A model generated the notes under the pieces. It saw nothing but the letters and a program-made list of their open reading frames with translations. It searched no databases and was not told where the DNA came from. Shown piece by piece: positions 1-12,140 of a DNA stretch of 64,000 nucleotides; the stretch's first letter is position 1, and each line of letters starts with the position of its first letter. A program made the translations under genes and the position numbers. The stretch covers positions 35,145,356 through 35,209,355 of the forward strand of contig OX463815.1 of the NCBI GenBank assembly GCA_949825045.1. The letters run 5' to 3'. The DNA comes from Argyresthia goedartella (lineage: Eukaryota; Arthropoda; Insecta; Lepidoptera; Argyresthiidae).

Positions 1-716
1 AAAAGCTTATCTGCATTTGAAACCTGTGAACAAGCAACAAACATAAAATCAAGTTTGGGAAAATTAATCAGGCCTTAAGAGTGTTCCAGCAGCCATAAGA
101 GTCTGGCCTTGGACTCTGTTCAACAGCGCAATTTGTCTATTTTGTGCAGCAAATCAAATCAAATAAAAATGTATTTAAAGTTTAAAACTGTAGATATTTA
201 TATATGCTTAGCTCCAATTGGTCTATTTGTCCGGCAGCAGTCGTCTTTGTTTCTGTTTCAATGGGGCTCCGCCCTCCCAACACCCCGTCCTTTCCTCCAT
301 GCCACTTATGTTCACCACGCCAGAAAGGTTAAACAGATCCAATTGTTGTATTTGGTCAGCAGCAGTTGTTGTTTCTGTTTTGGACTCCCCAGTCCTAGCT
401 GCACCTCTTTATTACTTCTACCTCCCCGTAAAACTGGCCATAATGGCCGGCACCTTCAGCTTAGAGAGTTGAGCGGTGAAGGGTACCTTTGACTTGGCAA
501 AAAGTTCATCTGCATTCATGTATAGGTAGACTCAACTTAGTTTCTTTTGATTTTCTTAGTTTAAAAGGCAGATTTTTTACAATCAGTACTTAAATTACAA
601 ATTTTAGCGTCAAAAATTTCAACCACCACGAATCGAATGCTAATCTTTGGTAGGTATAGACGAGTCTTATTTGGCAATTCATTAGAGCGACAATCTGCGT
701 AAAAGTAATAGAAATT

Positions 717-787
717 GCCTACAGCTACTACAAGCACTTGCCTACCATTACCTACAGCTACTACAAGCACTTGCCTACCATTACCTA
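717..787. repeat. 35-bp tandem duplication
   Basis: Two adjacent copies of CCTACAGCTACTACAAGCAC + TTGCCTACCATTA. Confidence 0.9.
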
Positions 788-1197
788 GCGGTGAAGATGA
801 GGACATTCATAGTCTAAAACTTACATACCTATACATAATCATGAAAACAGCATAAATAAACAACATATTCTTATTCAATTGATATTAGGAATGTCAAATG
901 CAAGTTAATAAACATTGCTTTAGCAATGCCAATAAAGAAGCCTGGCACTAAATGTAAACTCTAAGCTTTAAAAACTACCATAAAGTGCGATGACTCCTCA
1001 TGTTAAATTTAAAGACATTACATAAAAGGCGCTTAATAGCCACTGAATGTAGTTGGTGTAGCTTTGCAGGGCCTTTATTATCAACCATACAACGTGGATA
1101 TATACGACTATACCATTGGATAATGTACAAATCGTGCAACTCGTCTTTGACAATTAATCTTATGAATATTATAGGCAATTTCGAGAAAGACATCATA
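788..1197. other. No feature recognised
   Basis: Short ORFs only on either strand; nothing recognisable. The flanking 1-716 likewise shows only a diverged internal duplication (CCAATTGGTCTATTTGTCCG near 215 against CCAATTGTTGTATTTGGTCA near 339). Confidence 0.5.
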
Positions 1198-1442
1198 TAA
1201 TACCTTGGTCTCTACTTACACACATTGATCTAGCCCCAAACTAGGATTCCCTCTATCTTGAGTACTAGACAACGATACACATACTTATATAGATAAATAC
1301 TATGCTTAGATAGACAAACAACCATGACTAGGGTACAAACATCCGTTCTCATCAAACAAATATTTGCCCCCAACGGGACTCGAACCCGGGACCCTTAGCT
1401 TCGTAGGCAGGGTCACTGCCGACTCGGCCATTCGAGTCGTCG
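1198..1442 (-). mobile_element. tRNA-derived SINE, family S1
   Basis: Minus-strand copy. Head with A-box-like TGGCCGAGTCGG and B-box-like GGGTTCGAGTCCCG, then a unique body (ATATTTGTTTGATGAGAACG ... GGGGCTAGATCAATGTGTG). The consensus copies end in an ATT microsatellite. Confidence 0.9.
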
Positions 1443-2089
1443 GTTGAGTATGTTTTGTTGCGTGCATTAAATATCTTTACTTATTGGAATTCACCATATA
1501 ATCACTTGTAAGGATATTAATTTGTTGATGGAAAACTTGATTAGGAAACCTTTATATCACCAAAAGCGGATGGTCTAGCTCTATTTTTTATACGAATAGG
1601 TCAAAAAAGTTGTGGCTTGCCATATATTTATTCCAAAAGCGAACTTTTGGGACCTCAAATGCGAATCCGGTTGAAATTGTGTCTACTAAGCGACGATGAC
1701 TACTTGGAGATATGGTGGGAATTAGCTCCGAGCTATCAATAACTAGTGGTAGGACTGTTGGCTTAGGTTGGGGCCTTGAGAAAGCCTTGACGTTTTTCCA
1801 CTGTCTTTGAAGATTTATTGATTTTGGCACTACCTATGTAATATAACAAAATGGGCGCCGGGTTTTCCCCGTAATTGGGTCAGAGGCACTGAAAACTCAT
1901 TTTTACGTGAAGTCGAAATCAAACTCAAAACTGCTTTACTACTGTAGATATTTTGAAAAGATGCGATTAGCTTTAAAAATTACTTTTGTAAAAGTCACGT
2001 GATTATTCGTTTCGAAATGTCAAATCGCTTACATTTTCTTAGCGTTGCGCGCGAGTGATATTAGCGAATTGCATGTTGATTAGGAGCCC
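1443..2089. other. No feature recognised
   Basis: A minus-strand ORF at 1588-1830 is open for 80 codons but has no recognised homology. Confidence 0.5.
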
Positions 2090-2195
2090 AGGTTCAGACT
2101 AACGCGACCACACTGGGCCACTAAGGATTGATCACGGGGATTCGAACCCGTAGCCCGCACCCATGAGCGATGTGAACACGAGACCATTGCCGTGT
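2090..2195 (-). mobile_element. Diverged tRNA-like SINE head
   Basis: On the minus strand, GGGTTCGAATCCCCGTGATC serves as a B box. The A-box region (complement of CACGAGACCATTGCCG) is poor. A second SINE type, decayed. Confidence 0.45.
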
Positions 2196-2312
2196 TACTA
2201 CAAACAATATTAAGCATAGTTTAACCTCAAAACAAACGTCAAATCCCATATATTTTTTTGTCTTTAAACAAGTGTTGAACAGGAGTTAATTTGTTACAAA
2301 ACACATAAATGT
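2189..2312. repeat. Small MITE, family F4
   Basis: Shares GTTTAACCTCAAAACAAACG and AACAAGTGTT with 61608-61726. Ends with ...GTTACTACAAACAATATTAA and its rough complement TTAATTTGTTACAAAAC. Confidence 0.6.
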
Positions 2313-2997
2313 TCTTACGCCTTTTTTCCTTGTAAAGAGAAAGGGATATTGACGAAAAACCCTGTACCTTATTTCCAGTGTGTCGTGCAGATTTCGTAGA
2401 AACTAAACATTATTAGCGTCCAACGGCTAAGACGTAGTTTTAGAGCAAGTTTGTTACAAGGCTTGTAAAGTTCCGACTTCGAAGAAGGCCAGTGTCGCTC
2501 CCTCAGAAGCCCCACATCGACGGGGCTGTTAAACGTTAATTACCGCGACTCGGCAATTTGCGGGTCTCAAATAGCACATTATTCGCCGACGCCAATGATA
2601 TGAAACTGCTTGGATCTGCGACTGAAGCATTACCAATTTTGACGGCGACTCAGTTCGATGGACACTTAGATGACATCATGTCTTTCATATTTTAAGCCTC
2701 CTACATTGTTCAGGTATGCTGCCTACTAGATCCTAGCACTAGTAATGTGGCACACATCGGGCTGTTCCATTTGTCGCAAATGTTACAATATTTGACGTTT
2801 TTGAATCCGATTTGCATCCAAAAGTTAATCGGATGTCAAGTATGGTAGCCAGCGACAATCGAAATTAAAAACACCTTTGTCTGCCGAAGCGCAAACATCT
2901 CGTTCTTCTCTCGAGTCGCTTGGTCGATGTTATTCTCAAATCTGTCGTTTATTATCATATTTGTAAAACTATTAAGACTATGAACTAAACGCTTTAA
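2313..2997. other. No feature recognised
   Basis: Slightly GC-richer patch at 2480-2660, no ORF of note. Confidence 0.5.
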
Positions 2998-3088
2998 ACT
3001 ATTTTCATACCAAGATAAGCCTAACCGAACCAGTATGAAGCAAACTATTTTCATACCAAGATAAGCCTAACTGAACCAGCAAGAAGCA
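2998..3088. repeat. 45-bp tandem duplication
   Basis: Two adjacent copies of ACTATTTTCATACCAAGATA + AGCCTAAC(C/T)GAACCAG, differing at a few positions. Confidence 0.85.
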
Positions 3089-4004
3089 GGTTACGATCGT
3101 GGCTTGCAGAGGCAAAGCAGAGCTGATGTAGGTCTCAAAGCAAGTAGCCTGCCCCAGGAATGGAGGTAAGTGAAGCTCTCATCTCTCTTTGTTGGGCCTC
3201 TTACAAACTTACCTTCAAAAACCAATTTCGTTTTCGTCATACAGTCCGCTATATAGCTCACTTTGGAGAAGACTATCGTTGTTAATCTGAAGCTGAAGAG
3301 AAAGGACAAGTTTTATAAAAAAACTGTAAAATATTATCAAAAAACTTTCAACAACCGCAGCGCTCGCAAATCATTCTCAGCCACAGACAGACAAACAAAC
3401 AAACAAATAACAACAGACATCATTTATATGCAGTTTTGTCCCAGCCCGACTGAAAGCTTGCAAACCGACGCACTTAAACATATACCAACTAGACGTTAAC
3501 GCCACCTTCACCTCTAACACCAGGACACGTAAAGGTGAAAGTCCCATTGCTGAAGGGTTTTAGCAAAATGGGCAAGGATTTTGTGACAGCGTTTAGTGGC
3601 ACATTTGTGCTTATATGCATTTGATGGTTCAGCAGGTGAATGTAAAAAGGAAGGCTTTCAAGGAGATGATGGGGATGTGAAATATATTTTTAAATCTGGG
3701 GTATTGTTTTGCGACAAAAGAGAGCATCTTATGAGGATACTTGTGTTTAAGATAAGTTGTGGACGTTGTTACTATAGGCTTAGTAGTTTCAATTGTTTTC
3801 TACACTATCTTGTTTATACAAAAACAGCATATAACGTCACGCCTTATCCCATACGGGGGACAGAGGCACATTTTATATTTACCCACGACGGACGGAACGT
3901 GTCCGAGGAGGTATATGCGTTTGGGGTTAGAAGTTGTTTGTGTGTGTGTGTATGTATGTCCGTTACCATTTTCCTGGAAAACTACTGGACCGACCGATTG
4001 GGTG
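3089..4004. other. No gene; (GT)n and CAAA runs
   Basis: A 149-codon open frame at 3596-4045 passes through a GTGTGTGTGTATGTATGT run and the LINE-B fragment, so it is not credible as a gene. Confidence 0.5.
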
Positions 4005-4160
4005 TCATCCCTTTTTTGACAAAGTCGCTTTTAAATGGTTTTTAAATTGCTCAAATGGCAATTTCAAAAGGTATTTTGTTGTAGTAGAGAATGCACTGAC
4101 CCTTGAAAGAATTGCTAAACTTTGCGAGTGTAAGCCTCGTCTGTGATTATTTCTTAAGTT
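4005..4160 (-). mobile_element. LINE-B reverse-transcriptase C-terminus
   Basis: The minus strand reads FSTTTKYLLKLPFEQFKNHL then KATLSKKG, the end of a LINE ORF. The same peptide type (LFEQFKKHVKATLSKNGYYN) occurs at 38870-38975, where it is followed by the LINE-B 3' UTR. Confidence 0.7.
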
Positions 4161-5027
4161 AAAATTACAGCTATCGCGAAGTTTGGACAATGTTGTAAGG
4201 TACTTGCGTACATACATTATATTTTTGAAAATAAATTGACTTGTTACAGTTAGTATGTCAATTTCTTTAAAGAGCTCTCTTAAGAAGTGTGTGCAATTTA
4301 AATTATAAATTGCACGAATATGTAGCGCTTTTTTCTGTAAAATAAAAATAGCTTGAATATCCGCTGCTTTCCCCTACAATACAACAAGATACTATAGGAC
4401 ATGTCAATATGAAAGTAACTAAAGTATACTAGCCTATAGTAGCCAAATCCGTGTTTCGTCTGATATTCCAATAGCGTAAGCCGCAGATCTTAATCTACCA
4501 GCTAATTTATCTATGTGGGGTCTAATACTAAGCCTCTGCTGTCCGTCCGTTTGTCCGTTCTTCCGTAATTCCGTCCGTTCGTCCATTCTCTGAAAAAATA
4601 AGGTGGCTCTCATACAAGAGATGTATTTTGTTGCATCTTTTCTTGTACGCGTTTTTTCGTGATTTAACTACAAATTTACGGCTTTCTTTTCTTTTTTGCT
4701 TGCGCTTTATGCTTTTTACCTTACCTAGCTTTTTGCTAAATGTCGTGATACTAGATCCATTGAAAGTACCATATAGGATAAAAAAAATCCCCAGGGAGTG
4801 TCGAAATATTCGGCAATATTGTGACTTAACTTGTGATGGAGTTGACTTAGAATATTTTGTAGTCCTATGGAACTGCTTACATAGGTCATTAATATCGATT
4901 TTAACTTAATACCTTCACGTGTTCCTGAAAAAAAGAGTCTAAGAGAGGAAAAGAAACGTGATCCCAAAAATGTTATTTTTCTATTCGCCTTGTGCCAAAA
5001 AATACATCTTTTTTAACCACTCAAAAA

Positions 5028-5305
5028 CAGAGGGTATACAAGATGACATTTAATTAGCTGACCATATTTTGGGGAATAATAGTACCCATTATTATGAACA
5101 ACTTTCCCCAAGAAACATATGGTCTTAAACAAAAAAATTTTTTGGGTCTCCCATAGTAACTTGTTATCAGCTGATCGGGTCAATGTACTGAGGGACGAAA
5201 AATATTTTTCATTTGCGACCATATGTTTCTTTGGGAAAGTTGTTCATAATGATCGGTGCTATCAGTCCCATAAATATGGTCATCTAATTAAATGTCACCC
5301 TGTAT
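5028..5305. repeat. Foldback MITE, family F3 copy 1
   Basis: Arms of about 85 bp: 5041-5124 (GATGACATTTAATTAGCTGA ... AACATATGGTC) pairs with 5217-5299 (GACCATATGTTTCTTTGGGA ... AATTAAATGTCACC). The loop has CTTGTTATCAGCTGATCGGG. No ORF of interest. Confidence 0.8.
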
Positions 5306-5307
5306 AG

Positions 5308-5395
5308 TTGGGACGGATCGCGATTTTGAACCATATACCATGGTAATAAAATTTAAAACCTATAACGGAAAAGTGGCGTTAGCTAACGCCGGGTA
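5308..5395 (+). repeat. Dispersed repeat shared with 25470-25615
   Basis: TTGGGACGGATCGCGATTTT ... ACGGAAAAGTGGCGTTAGCT + AACGCCGG, directly next to the F3 foldback. Confidence 0.75.
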
Positions 5396-5399
5396 AGCA

Positions 5400-6960
5400 A
5401 GTAAGGTAAGGTAAGTAAGGGTAAGCGCCGGTGGTAACTGAGGGGTTAAGGTGACTCCCTTTGATTTAACGGCCAAACGGCATGCTGAAGTAGACTTTGC
5501 CGCGCTAAAAAAGGTGAATTTAAGAATTATAGGAAATTTTCTCTTGTTTATTTTCTTCGAAAACTGATATCGGGTGATATCGTAAAACTAGGCTTAGAAT
5601 CTTCGAAATCTTAGAAATTTTCGAATGAGTTTGATTAGATTAGATTTGATGAGAATTAGGGCATCAAAAGTGCCCCCCCCCCCCTTTTGACGTTGCGAAC
5701 TTAAGGGCTGAACAAAGGCCAATGGCATTGAGAATTAGACAAAGAAAACAAATACCCGTCGCATAGCGTCGAAGCAGACTGACGCATGCTCCCGCGCAGA
5801 GCCCCGCGGGGCAGCCCGAGCTCCGAGACCGAGAAAATTATAGAAATTATTACAAAACTCCTGTAATAATAACATTAAAAATAAAGTAAAACAACCAAAA
5901 ATTTTCCTTTTTTTCACCTATTTTTGCGTGTAAGTTTCATATAGGAAACTGATCTCGTCTCCGAGCGCTTGTTCATTTAGTTGAATAATAATGCATTGCG
6001 AAAAATATTTTTAAGTATTAAATATAACAGAAATCCGGTAATTTTAAAAGTCCATTCTTATCTCTAATAGACCTTTTATAACATATATTTATCCTAAATT
6101 TTTATGTTGTCTAGTTTAGCCTAGAATTGAAGCTAAAGATGCATTTCTGGCCATATTAAATCCCTTAAGACTGGCATACCCAGACGATACCGAACGATCC
6201 TAGAAAAAACATATTTTGTAGAAATTAATGTAAGCTGGGTTCCTTTTAGATCTTCTACACTGAGGCTAATACAGACTAACTGTATTATGCTCAAACACCA
6301 ACACCTTTCTAATACCACATTGTCCTTGGCCAGAAACAAACTAAAAATATTCGATTTACCACAACAGCTTTAAGCGTTCCAAGGCTGGAAAAGCTTTCAC
6401 CATCCTTTTAGACTAGCTCTACCCCCCTACGCAATTGCACAATTCTTTGATACGCCTCACTTGACAAAGTCACAGACAGCATTTTTCTTCAGTTCTATTT
6501 ATCTCAATATCGAGTCCCTATAAGGGTCCTCGGAACTCGTAAGCCCTTCGTGGTAGAGTAGTCTAAGGGATGAAGGGGGGAACTAGGGGAGGGAACTTTT
6601 CTTTTTGTTATGAGTGAAATCTGCTCGTTTGTTGGACTTTTGGATTAGGGAATTGTACGGCTCAAAGTAGCTTTCTATGTATCTATGCATATAGGTATAA
6701 TATAGCTACATTTTATATGAATAGTGAGCCTTTGGACGGAGATATATGGGAATTTCTAATCTTGATGGGGATTAATTTAAAATAGCGTCACGGCTTTTCC
6801 CAAAGAGGTGGCAAAGGCACAATTGCGCCCACTTTTAGAAATTTAGTGAATCATTAATTTTGCGTGACTTAGCCTTTTATTAGTTCCGCATATAAATACC
6901 ATCATCTAATAACATATAAAGGTGCCAGCGATAGCGGTAGCGTGACAGGGGTAAGTACCT
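5400..6960. other. No gene; poly(C) tract
   Basis: Contains GTAAGGTAAGG tracts (5400-5420) and a C13 run near 5672. No recognised element. Confidence 0.5.
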
Positions 6961-7160
6961 ACCTACTACGCCCGCTATCTCGTTCACTCGCTAGGTAACT
7001 ACGCCTGCTATCTATCTCGTTCACTCGCTAGGTAACTAAGCCCGCTATCTCGTTCACTCGCTAGGTAACTAGACCCGTTATCTTGTACAATCGCTAGGTA
7101 ACTACGCCCGCTATCTCGTTCACTCGCCAGGTAACTACGCTTGCTGTCTCGCTCACACAC
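6961..7160. repeat. Minisatellite, about 33-bp unit
   Basis: Five to six units of roughly TAACTACGCCCGCTATCTCG then TTCACTCGCTAGG. One unit carries a 4-bp insertion and the last units decay into CTGTCTCGCTCACACACTC. Confidence 0.85.
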
Positions 7161-7659
7161 TCACGTGACACGTCGTCGTCTGCAGTTGCGGTCGGCTATG
7201 AACTTTTTGCCCCAGCAAAGATGACAGGTACTTTATTTAACCCATCGTATCACTCAAATGAATGGATTTCTGAACCTTCAAACTTTGACACATATTAATA
7301 AGATCTCAAAATCAACACTTCAGTCTCATTATTTTCTTTAAAATTTGACACCCTTCACCTCCACATTTCTGGAACATCCAAACAAACTGTACAACTTTAA
7401 AATCGAATCCATCACTTCGAGAAAGTTCCAATAAGAAATTTTCCTTTTCTTTGACGCACCCCAACAACTTTTTCTCAACTCAAAAGTCATCTTCCTTACC
7501 TTACTTTAAGATTCAAACTCATACCCGATCTGTTGCTATTCTGTTGCCGATGCCTCTCATTGCACACGAATACCAACTTAAGATAATGAAACCATAACCA
7601 ATTTTCGGCTTTAGCGGTTACAATATAAAGATTCAGCTGTAGGTAAAGTAAAGTTAGGG

Positions 7660-7884
7660 ATGTTTACCCCTCAAATGCATTGTTGTAGTCGTTCTTGTCC
7701 CTGGAAGAATGTCGCAGCGATTTCGGATGTGTCAGTCGCGGGACACGTAAACTGTCACGTCGGATCCGCATCGAGGGTGGACTGTGGAGACTTTGTGGCT
7801 ATGGAATTAGCGGGAGATTGGGCGGTGAAACACGCGATGCGCTGTGGCGGCGGCGGAGGCAGGTATGCGGTGAATAGTAGCTAG
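7660..7884 (+). other. GC-rich exon-like ORF, unrecognised
   Basis: A GC-rich stretch in AT-rich DNA with an ORF containing KNVAAISDVSVAGHVNCHVG and FVAMELAGDWAVKHAMRCGG. It ends near a CAGGTATGC that would serve as a splice donor after a (GGC)n run. No family is recognised; the minus strand is also partly open. It could be an exon of an unseen gene or a TE fragment. Confidence 0.2.
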
Positions 7885-8029
7885 ATGGAGAAGACGCGGT
7901 GGCTAGGTGGTGGCTAGGCAGTTTGATTTGGTTTTTAAAAATTATTTATTATCATTTCAATAATTTGAAGAACCCATCGGATTTTTTTTTATTTATATTA
8001 TATACATTAATGGTTAATTCATAATTCTT

Positions 8030-9046
8030 TATTGCACACACATATTCAATTCAAAAGGTTACATTAGGAGAAATCATATGTACAAAGGCGAGCTTATCTC
8101 TAAAAAGAGATTTCTTCCAGCAAACCAAGGCATCAAAGGGAAATGTATCATGAAAGGGTAGGCAGTGTACAATATCTTATATCTAATTTATACTAAAATA
8201 CATATAATATAAAATACGGAAAATAAAATACTCATATACCAGACTACTAAATACAATACATACATATACCTGCAAATAAAGTTTATATATTATAATGATA
8301 TACATACTATAACTGTCACGAAAGAGAGAGGAAGTGCTCTTTTATCCGGTTTTTGAAAGAGACAAGAGTGGGACTGTCTCTTATAGTGCTAGGTAGTGCG
8401 TTCCACAGTCGAACCGCTTGCAGCCTGAATGAGTGCTCATATGCCAAGGTGCTATGCCTTGGAGTGGCTGAGAGTGAGACCGTGTGAGATCTCCGGTGCC
8501 GATCTCCTGAAAAGAGATACTCAAAGCGTAGCTGGGGTAGCGCGGGTTTTTCAATATATTGAAAAGATAAGAGAGAATATGAGTGTCTCGGCGACGACGA
8601 ATTGGAAGCCACCCCAACTCTTTTCGATATTGAGAAACATGATCGAATTTGCGCAACCCGAAGATAAACCGAATCCCAAGATTCTGAAGTCGTTCGAGTT
8701 TGTTCAGTAGATCTTCGTTCGCGCTCGCCCAACAGACATCGGCGTAGTCCATTAGCGGCAGAAGAAGGGACTGAGCAAGGGTGATTTTGGTCTGCCGTGG
8801 CAAGAAGTACTGCAAACGCCTGAGGGAGTGAAAAGACGCAAAGACCCGCCTACTGAACTCGCTGACATGTGGAGACCAAGACAGCAGGTTGTCAAAAATA
8901 ACCCCAAGGTTTTTCGCCTGATCTGTATACTCTATTGTGATGCCATTATATAACACAGGAACAATATTTTTTTGTATCAAGGAAAGCGTGTGCCTGGTTC
9001 CTAAAAGCATAGCTTGTGATTTGGTCGAGTTTACCAACTGCTCCAC
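8030..9046 (-). mobile_element. Non-LTR retrotransposon (LINE-A), 3' half, frameshifted RT
   Basis: The minus strand encodes the C-terminal part of a LINE reverse transcriptase. From 9046 it reads MEQLVNSTKSQAMLLGTRHT, then YTDQAKNLGVIFDNLLSW (the usual palm/thumb landmark KNLGVIFD), LLLPLMDYADVCWAS and GLRKFDHVSQYRKELGWLPI. About two thirds of the way along the frame shifts and continues SLSATPRHSTLAYEHSFRLQ, ending NALPSTIRDSPTLVSFKNRI then KEHFLSLS near 8316. This is the usual C-terminus of jockey/CR1-like LINEs. The 3' UTR carries the conserved CTTCCAGCAAACC / TACAAAGGCGAGCTTATCTC block and a terminal TTTATTGCACACA. It is inactive: 5' truncated and frameshifted. Confidence 0.9.
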
Positions 9047-9539
9047 TCCACTCTCACTGGTTTAAGCCTTGAGTTAAAATTATTGTTATTAATGATGATG
9101 ATGACATGATATTTGTGTGGTAGTGATAAAGACTAAGATCCGCAGCAGCACTCTTCTCTTCTTCAACCGGTCAACAGCCGATCCCCTGGCCGCACAAACA
9201 CCGCCCCATCCATCCACCGATTGCTTCTAGAACGAGGGTAGATTGAATAACGCCTTGTTTATTTTTGCTCCGTCAATCACAACGTAAACAATAGTCTGTC
9301 TCTTTCGCAGATTATAAAATAGCAGGGAGGCCTTTTGGAAGGGGAATGGAGGAATTTCTACTTTCAGATAAATGGGAATACTTTTTCAGTGTGCATTGTA
9401 TCTATTTCTGTATGTCTTATGGGCGAAGATAGTCGGTGAGGTGTTTTTGTAAGGTAAAATTCAAATTTGCCTTACAAAGTGTCTAATTTTAACCATATAT
9501 TTAACAATAGTCAAGAAATTTCTTCGTCGTTTAATCTCA

Positions 9540-9760
9540 AATCAAATCAAAATTTCTTTATTTTCTGTAAATATTAGGTCCTTACATATGAAATTGGCGT
9601 TTTGTATGGAGAAATTGAAGTCAACTCAATTTTCAGTACAAACATTTTTTTTAGGAATGACAAATCCTAATTTTATAAACTTTGTGCAATATTAACATTT
9701 GTTTAGAAAATGTATCTTTTTGCCCTTTCTCTACATTGGACCACTGTGGGAGAAGAAGGG
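9540..9760 (-). mobile_element. LINE-B 3' tail interrupted by mariner end
   Basis: The minus-strand tail (complement of TCAAATCAAAATTTCTTTAT) and the block CCCTTCTTCTCCCACAGTGG are separated by a segment that begins with a mariner terminal repeat at 9574. Confidence 0.7.
9574..9602. mobile_element. Solitary mariner terminal repeat
   Basis: TTAGGTCCTTACATATGAAA + TTGGCGTTT is identical to the left end of the mariner at 57702. No matching opposite end is seen, so this is a remnant inserted into a LINE-B tail. Confidence 0.8.
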
Positions 9761-10589
9761 TGAATCTATATATAGAGCCATTGAATAATAATGTTGTTTT
9801 ACGTAGCTTACTTTTGGTGCCTCTCCGTTTCGAGGGCACACATCCCTAAACAATAAAGCTATATTTACCGACTTTGGTTGGATCTTGTCCAGTAGTTCGT
9901 GCCGCCATCTCCTTCTAGGCATTCCTCTGCGCCTGACCGTCTATAGGCACCCATACCTATAGTAGTCAGTAAAGTACACGCCAATTTTTTTTAGACCCCC
10001 CCTGAATTCATGATCTGGACCTTAGGAGAAGTAGAGTCAGTTTGTAATCCATTAAAAAAACACCATCTCATTAGGAACATCGTATTCGTAGACGTCTACA
10101 TGTTTTTCCTACAAACCTATGTGGTGAATAACCTAAATAAACGGTTAAGTGCGAGTCGGACTTCTGCACCAGGAACCCATTTACATGACATACATATATA
10201 ACAGCTCTCTACAAAAAAATCGTCCATCACGGGAATCCAGTCTTGGAAGTTATTTCTGCTTTTTAACCGAATTTAAAACAGGGTTTCCTAATTCGGTTGA
10301 ATTACTTAAAATTGTCTGAAACGGAGGTACGTTATGGACAAAAGAACATGTTTGAACCCAGCTTTAGTTTGTACGTTTACGATAGGGTCTAAGCAAGTTT
10401 GTATTTACTCCAAAATTATTTTTTGTGTTAATTGATCAAACTAAAAATTTACAGTTTTCGAATTTTATCCTTTATTTGTACTACCTTGCTATGTGCCTAT
10501 ATGGAATTGTATTGTATTTTTTGATCGCTTTGACATAGGTCGGTTGACATTGACGGACATGGTTGACATTTTCATTACTTAAAGAGACA

Positions 10590-11030
10590 ACAGACTTGAG
10601 CAATTGCTATTAGTTTCACCCTGATACCTCCACGTGTTTCTGAGAAAAAGGGTCTTGACAGACCTATAGGCAGACAGGCAGGCAGACAGACAGAAAAATA
10701 CAGTTTTCTTTTTTTTTCCTTTACCTTTTTTTTTGCTAAATTTCATGATAGGTCAACCGGAAGTATCTTATATGTTTTGATTCCCTTGCTATTATCAAGC
10801 CCATTTAGGAGGTTCAGCAAATTTGCTACAAACGGCCGAATTTTTTGATTGCGTGGACCTAGAAGTTTGATTTTTTTTCCTCCAGCTCCAAGGGTCTACA
10901 AACGTGAGAAATTGATATGAAAATATATTTGATACCTGCACGCGCTCCTGAGATAAAGGGTTGTGACAGACGGGCCGACGGACAACAAAGTGATCCTATA
11001 AGGTTTCCTTTATTCCTTTTAAGGTATTGA
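10590..11030 (+). repeat. Two copies of a CACGTG-GAGAAAAAGGGT repeat
   Basis: CTGATACCTCCACGTGTTTC + TGAGAAAAAGGGTC at 10620 and GATACCTGCACGCGCTCCTG + AGATAAAGGGT at 10930 are diverged tandem copies, each followed by CAGAC-rich sequence. A related piece is at 4908-4945. Confidence 0.65.
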
Positions 11031-11040
11031 ACCTAAAAAT

Positions 11041-11160
11041 CAATCTTATGAAGTTTCTACGCCCTTCTTCTCCCACAGTTGTCTAATGTACAGGCAAAAA
11101 CTGACGTTTGCTAAGTATATGTAAATATATACAGTTATAAAGTACTTTGACTTTGAAACC
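11041..11160 (+). mobile_element. LINE-B 3' tail
   Basis: GTTTCTACGCCCTTCTTCTC ... TATGTAAATATATACAGTTA ... AAGTACTTTGACTTTG; about the last 110 bp of the LINE-B UTR. Confidence 0.85.
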
Positions 11161-11870
11161 TAAAAAAACTTCTATTAATCAACCGCAAAATGATAAACTT
11201 GCACACCCTTATACAACCGCCAAAAGCGACAAAATATACTGAAAACAGCAACGTTGACAACTCGTCGCGACGCAACTCATAATCTTTCCCCGAACCCTCC
11301 TGTCTCGGTGCCCTTTCATTTTCTATAGCGACCGTGGCGTGCAATTTTCTCTGTAAAACGAACATGTTATTACCGGTTTCGAGTGGCACTGGGTTGGAAA
11401 GACGCGGCGTTTACTTGAATTAAGTGTTGTAACTGTTGAATCTACTATTTTACCATCTGGAACAAGAAATGACCCAGACAATACTATCAACTTCTTCATC
11501 TTCTTCCGGATTTTGCGAATGCTTTGAACACGAAATGCATGTTGCCGAGTAAGACCTAAAGCGTTTTCAAAATCGCGGCGTTCAGATGCCCATCTTCCCG
11601 CCTAGCGGGTGCCCCGCGTCTCCAGACTACCCGGATGTTTATGAATAGCGATATAAATGAACGCAGCCACAAGAGGGGATCGGAACCGCCAAGTAGTCAC
11701 AGTAATTTTGCAAATACCTATATTACTAAAGTGCGGGCCTATTCTGTTAGAAGCATGTTAGAAATGCTATAGGATAAGGGGGCGACCGCATCCTTTTAGC
11801 GATACAGATTTGGTTCAAAAGAAGACCATCACCAATGGCAACAATCTCCATCCCATTACGCCAGAATAAA

Positions 11871-12034
11871 GACCTCTGTAGCGCTGCAGTAGTGGCTCTG
11901 CCTACCACGCGAAAGGTCCCGGGTTCGATCCCCGGCTGGGGATAGAGAAAAGAGTAAAAACCAGGTGTTTGGATGTTTATGTGGGTGTGATGTCGCTGTT
12001 TCTGGTTACCATGTATAAAACATAAACATTTATA
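11871..12034 (+). mobile_element. tRNA-derived SINE, family S2
   Basis: Head GACCTCTGTAGCGCTGCAGT with B box GGTTCGATCCCCGGCTGGGG, body CCAGGTGTTTGGATGTTTAT. It is tail-to-tail with a minus-strand copy. Confidence 0.88.
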
Positions 12035-12140
12035 AACAGGCACTTCACACACATATAAGCATCCAAGACCCTGGGGTTTTTTTCCGAATCCGGGACCTCT
12101 CGCATGGATGGCAGAGCTACAACCGCAGCGCCACGGAGGT
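12035..12140 (-). mobile_element. tRNA-derived SINE, family S2 (partial)
   Basis: Minus-strand copy ending in ACAACCGCAGCGCCACGGAG. The B box is decayed (CCGAATCCGGGACC). Confidence 0.8.

Noticed and set aside
3596..4045. 149-codon ORF as a gene
   Set aside because: It runs through a (GT)n tract and antisense to a LINE-B C-terminus, and its composition is not coding-like.
5660..5690. Poly(C) runs here and at 38247 as functional elements
   Set aside because: Simple homopolymer tracts with no surrounding signal.
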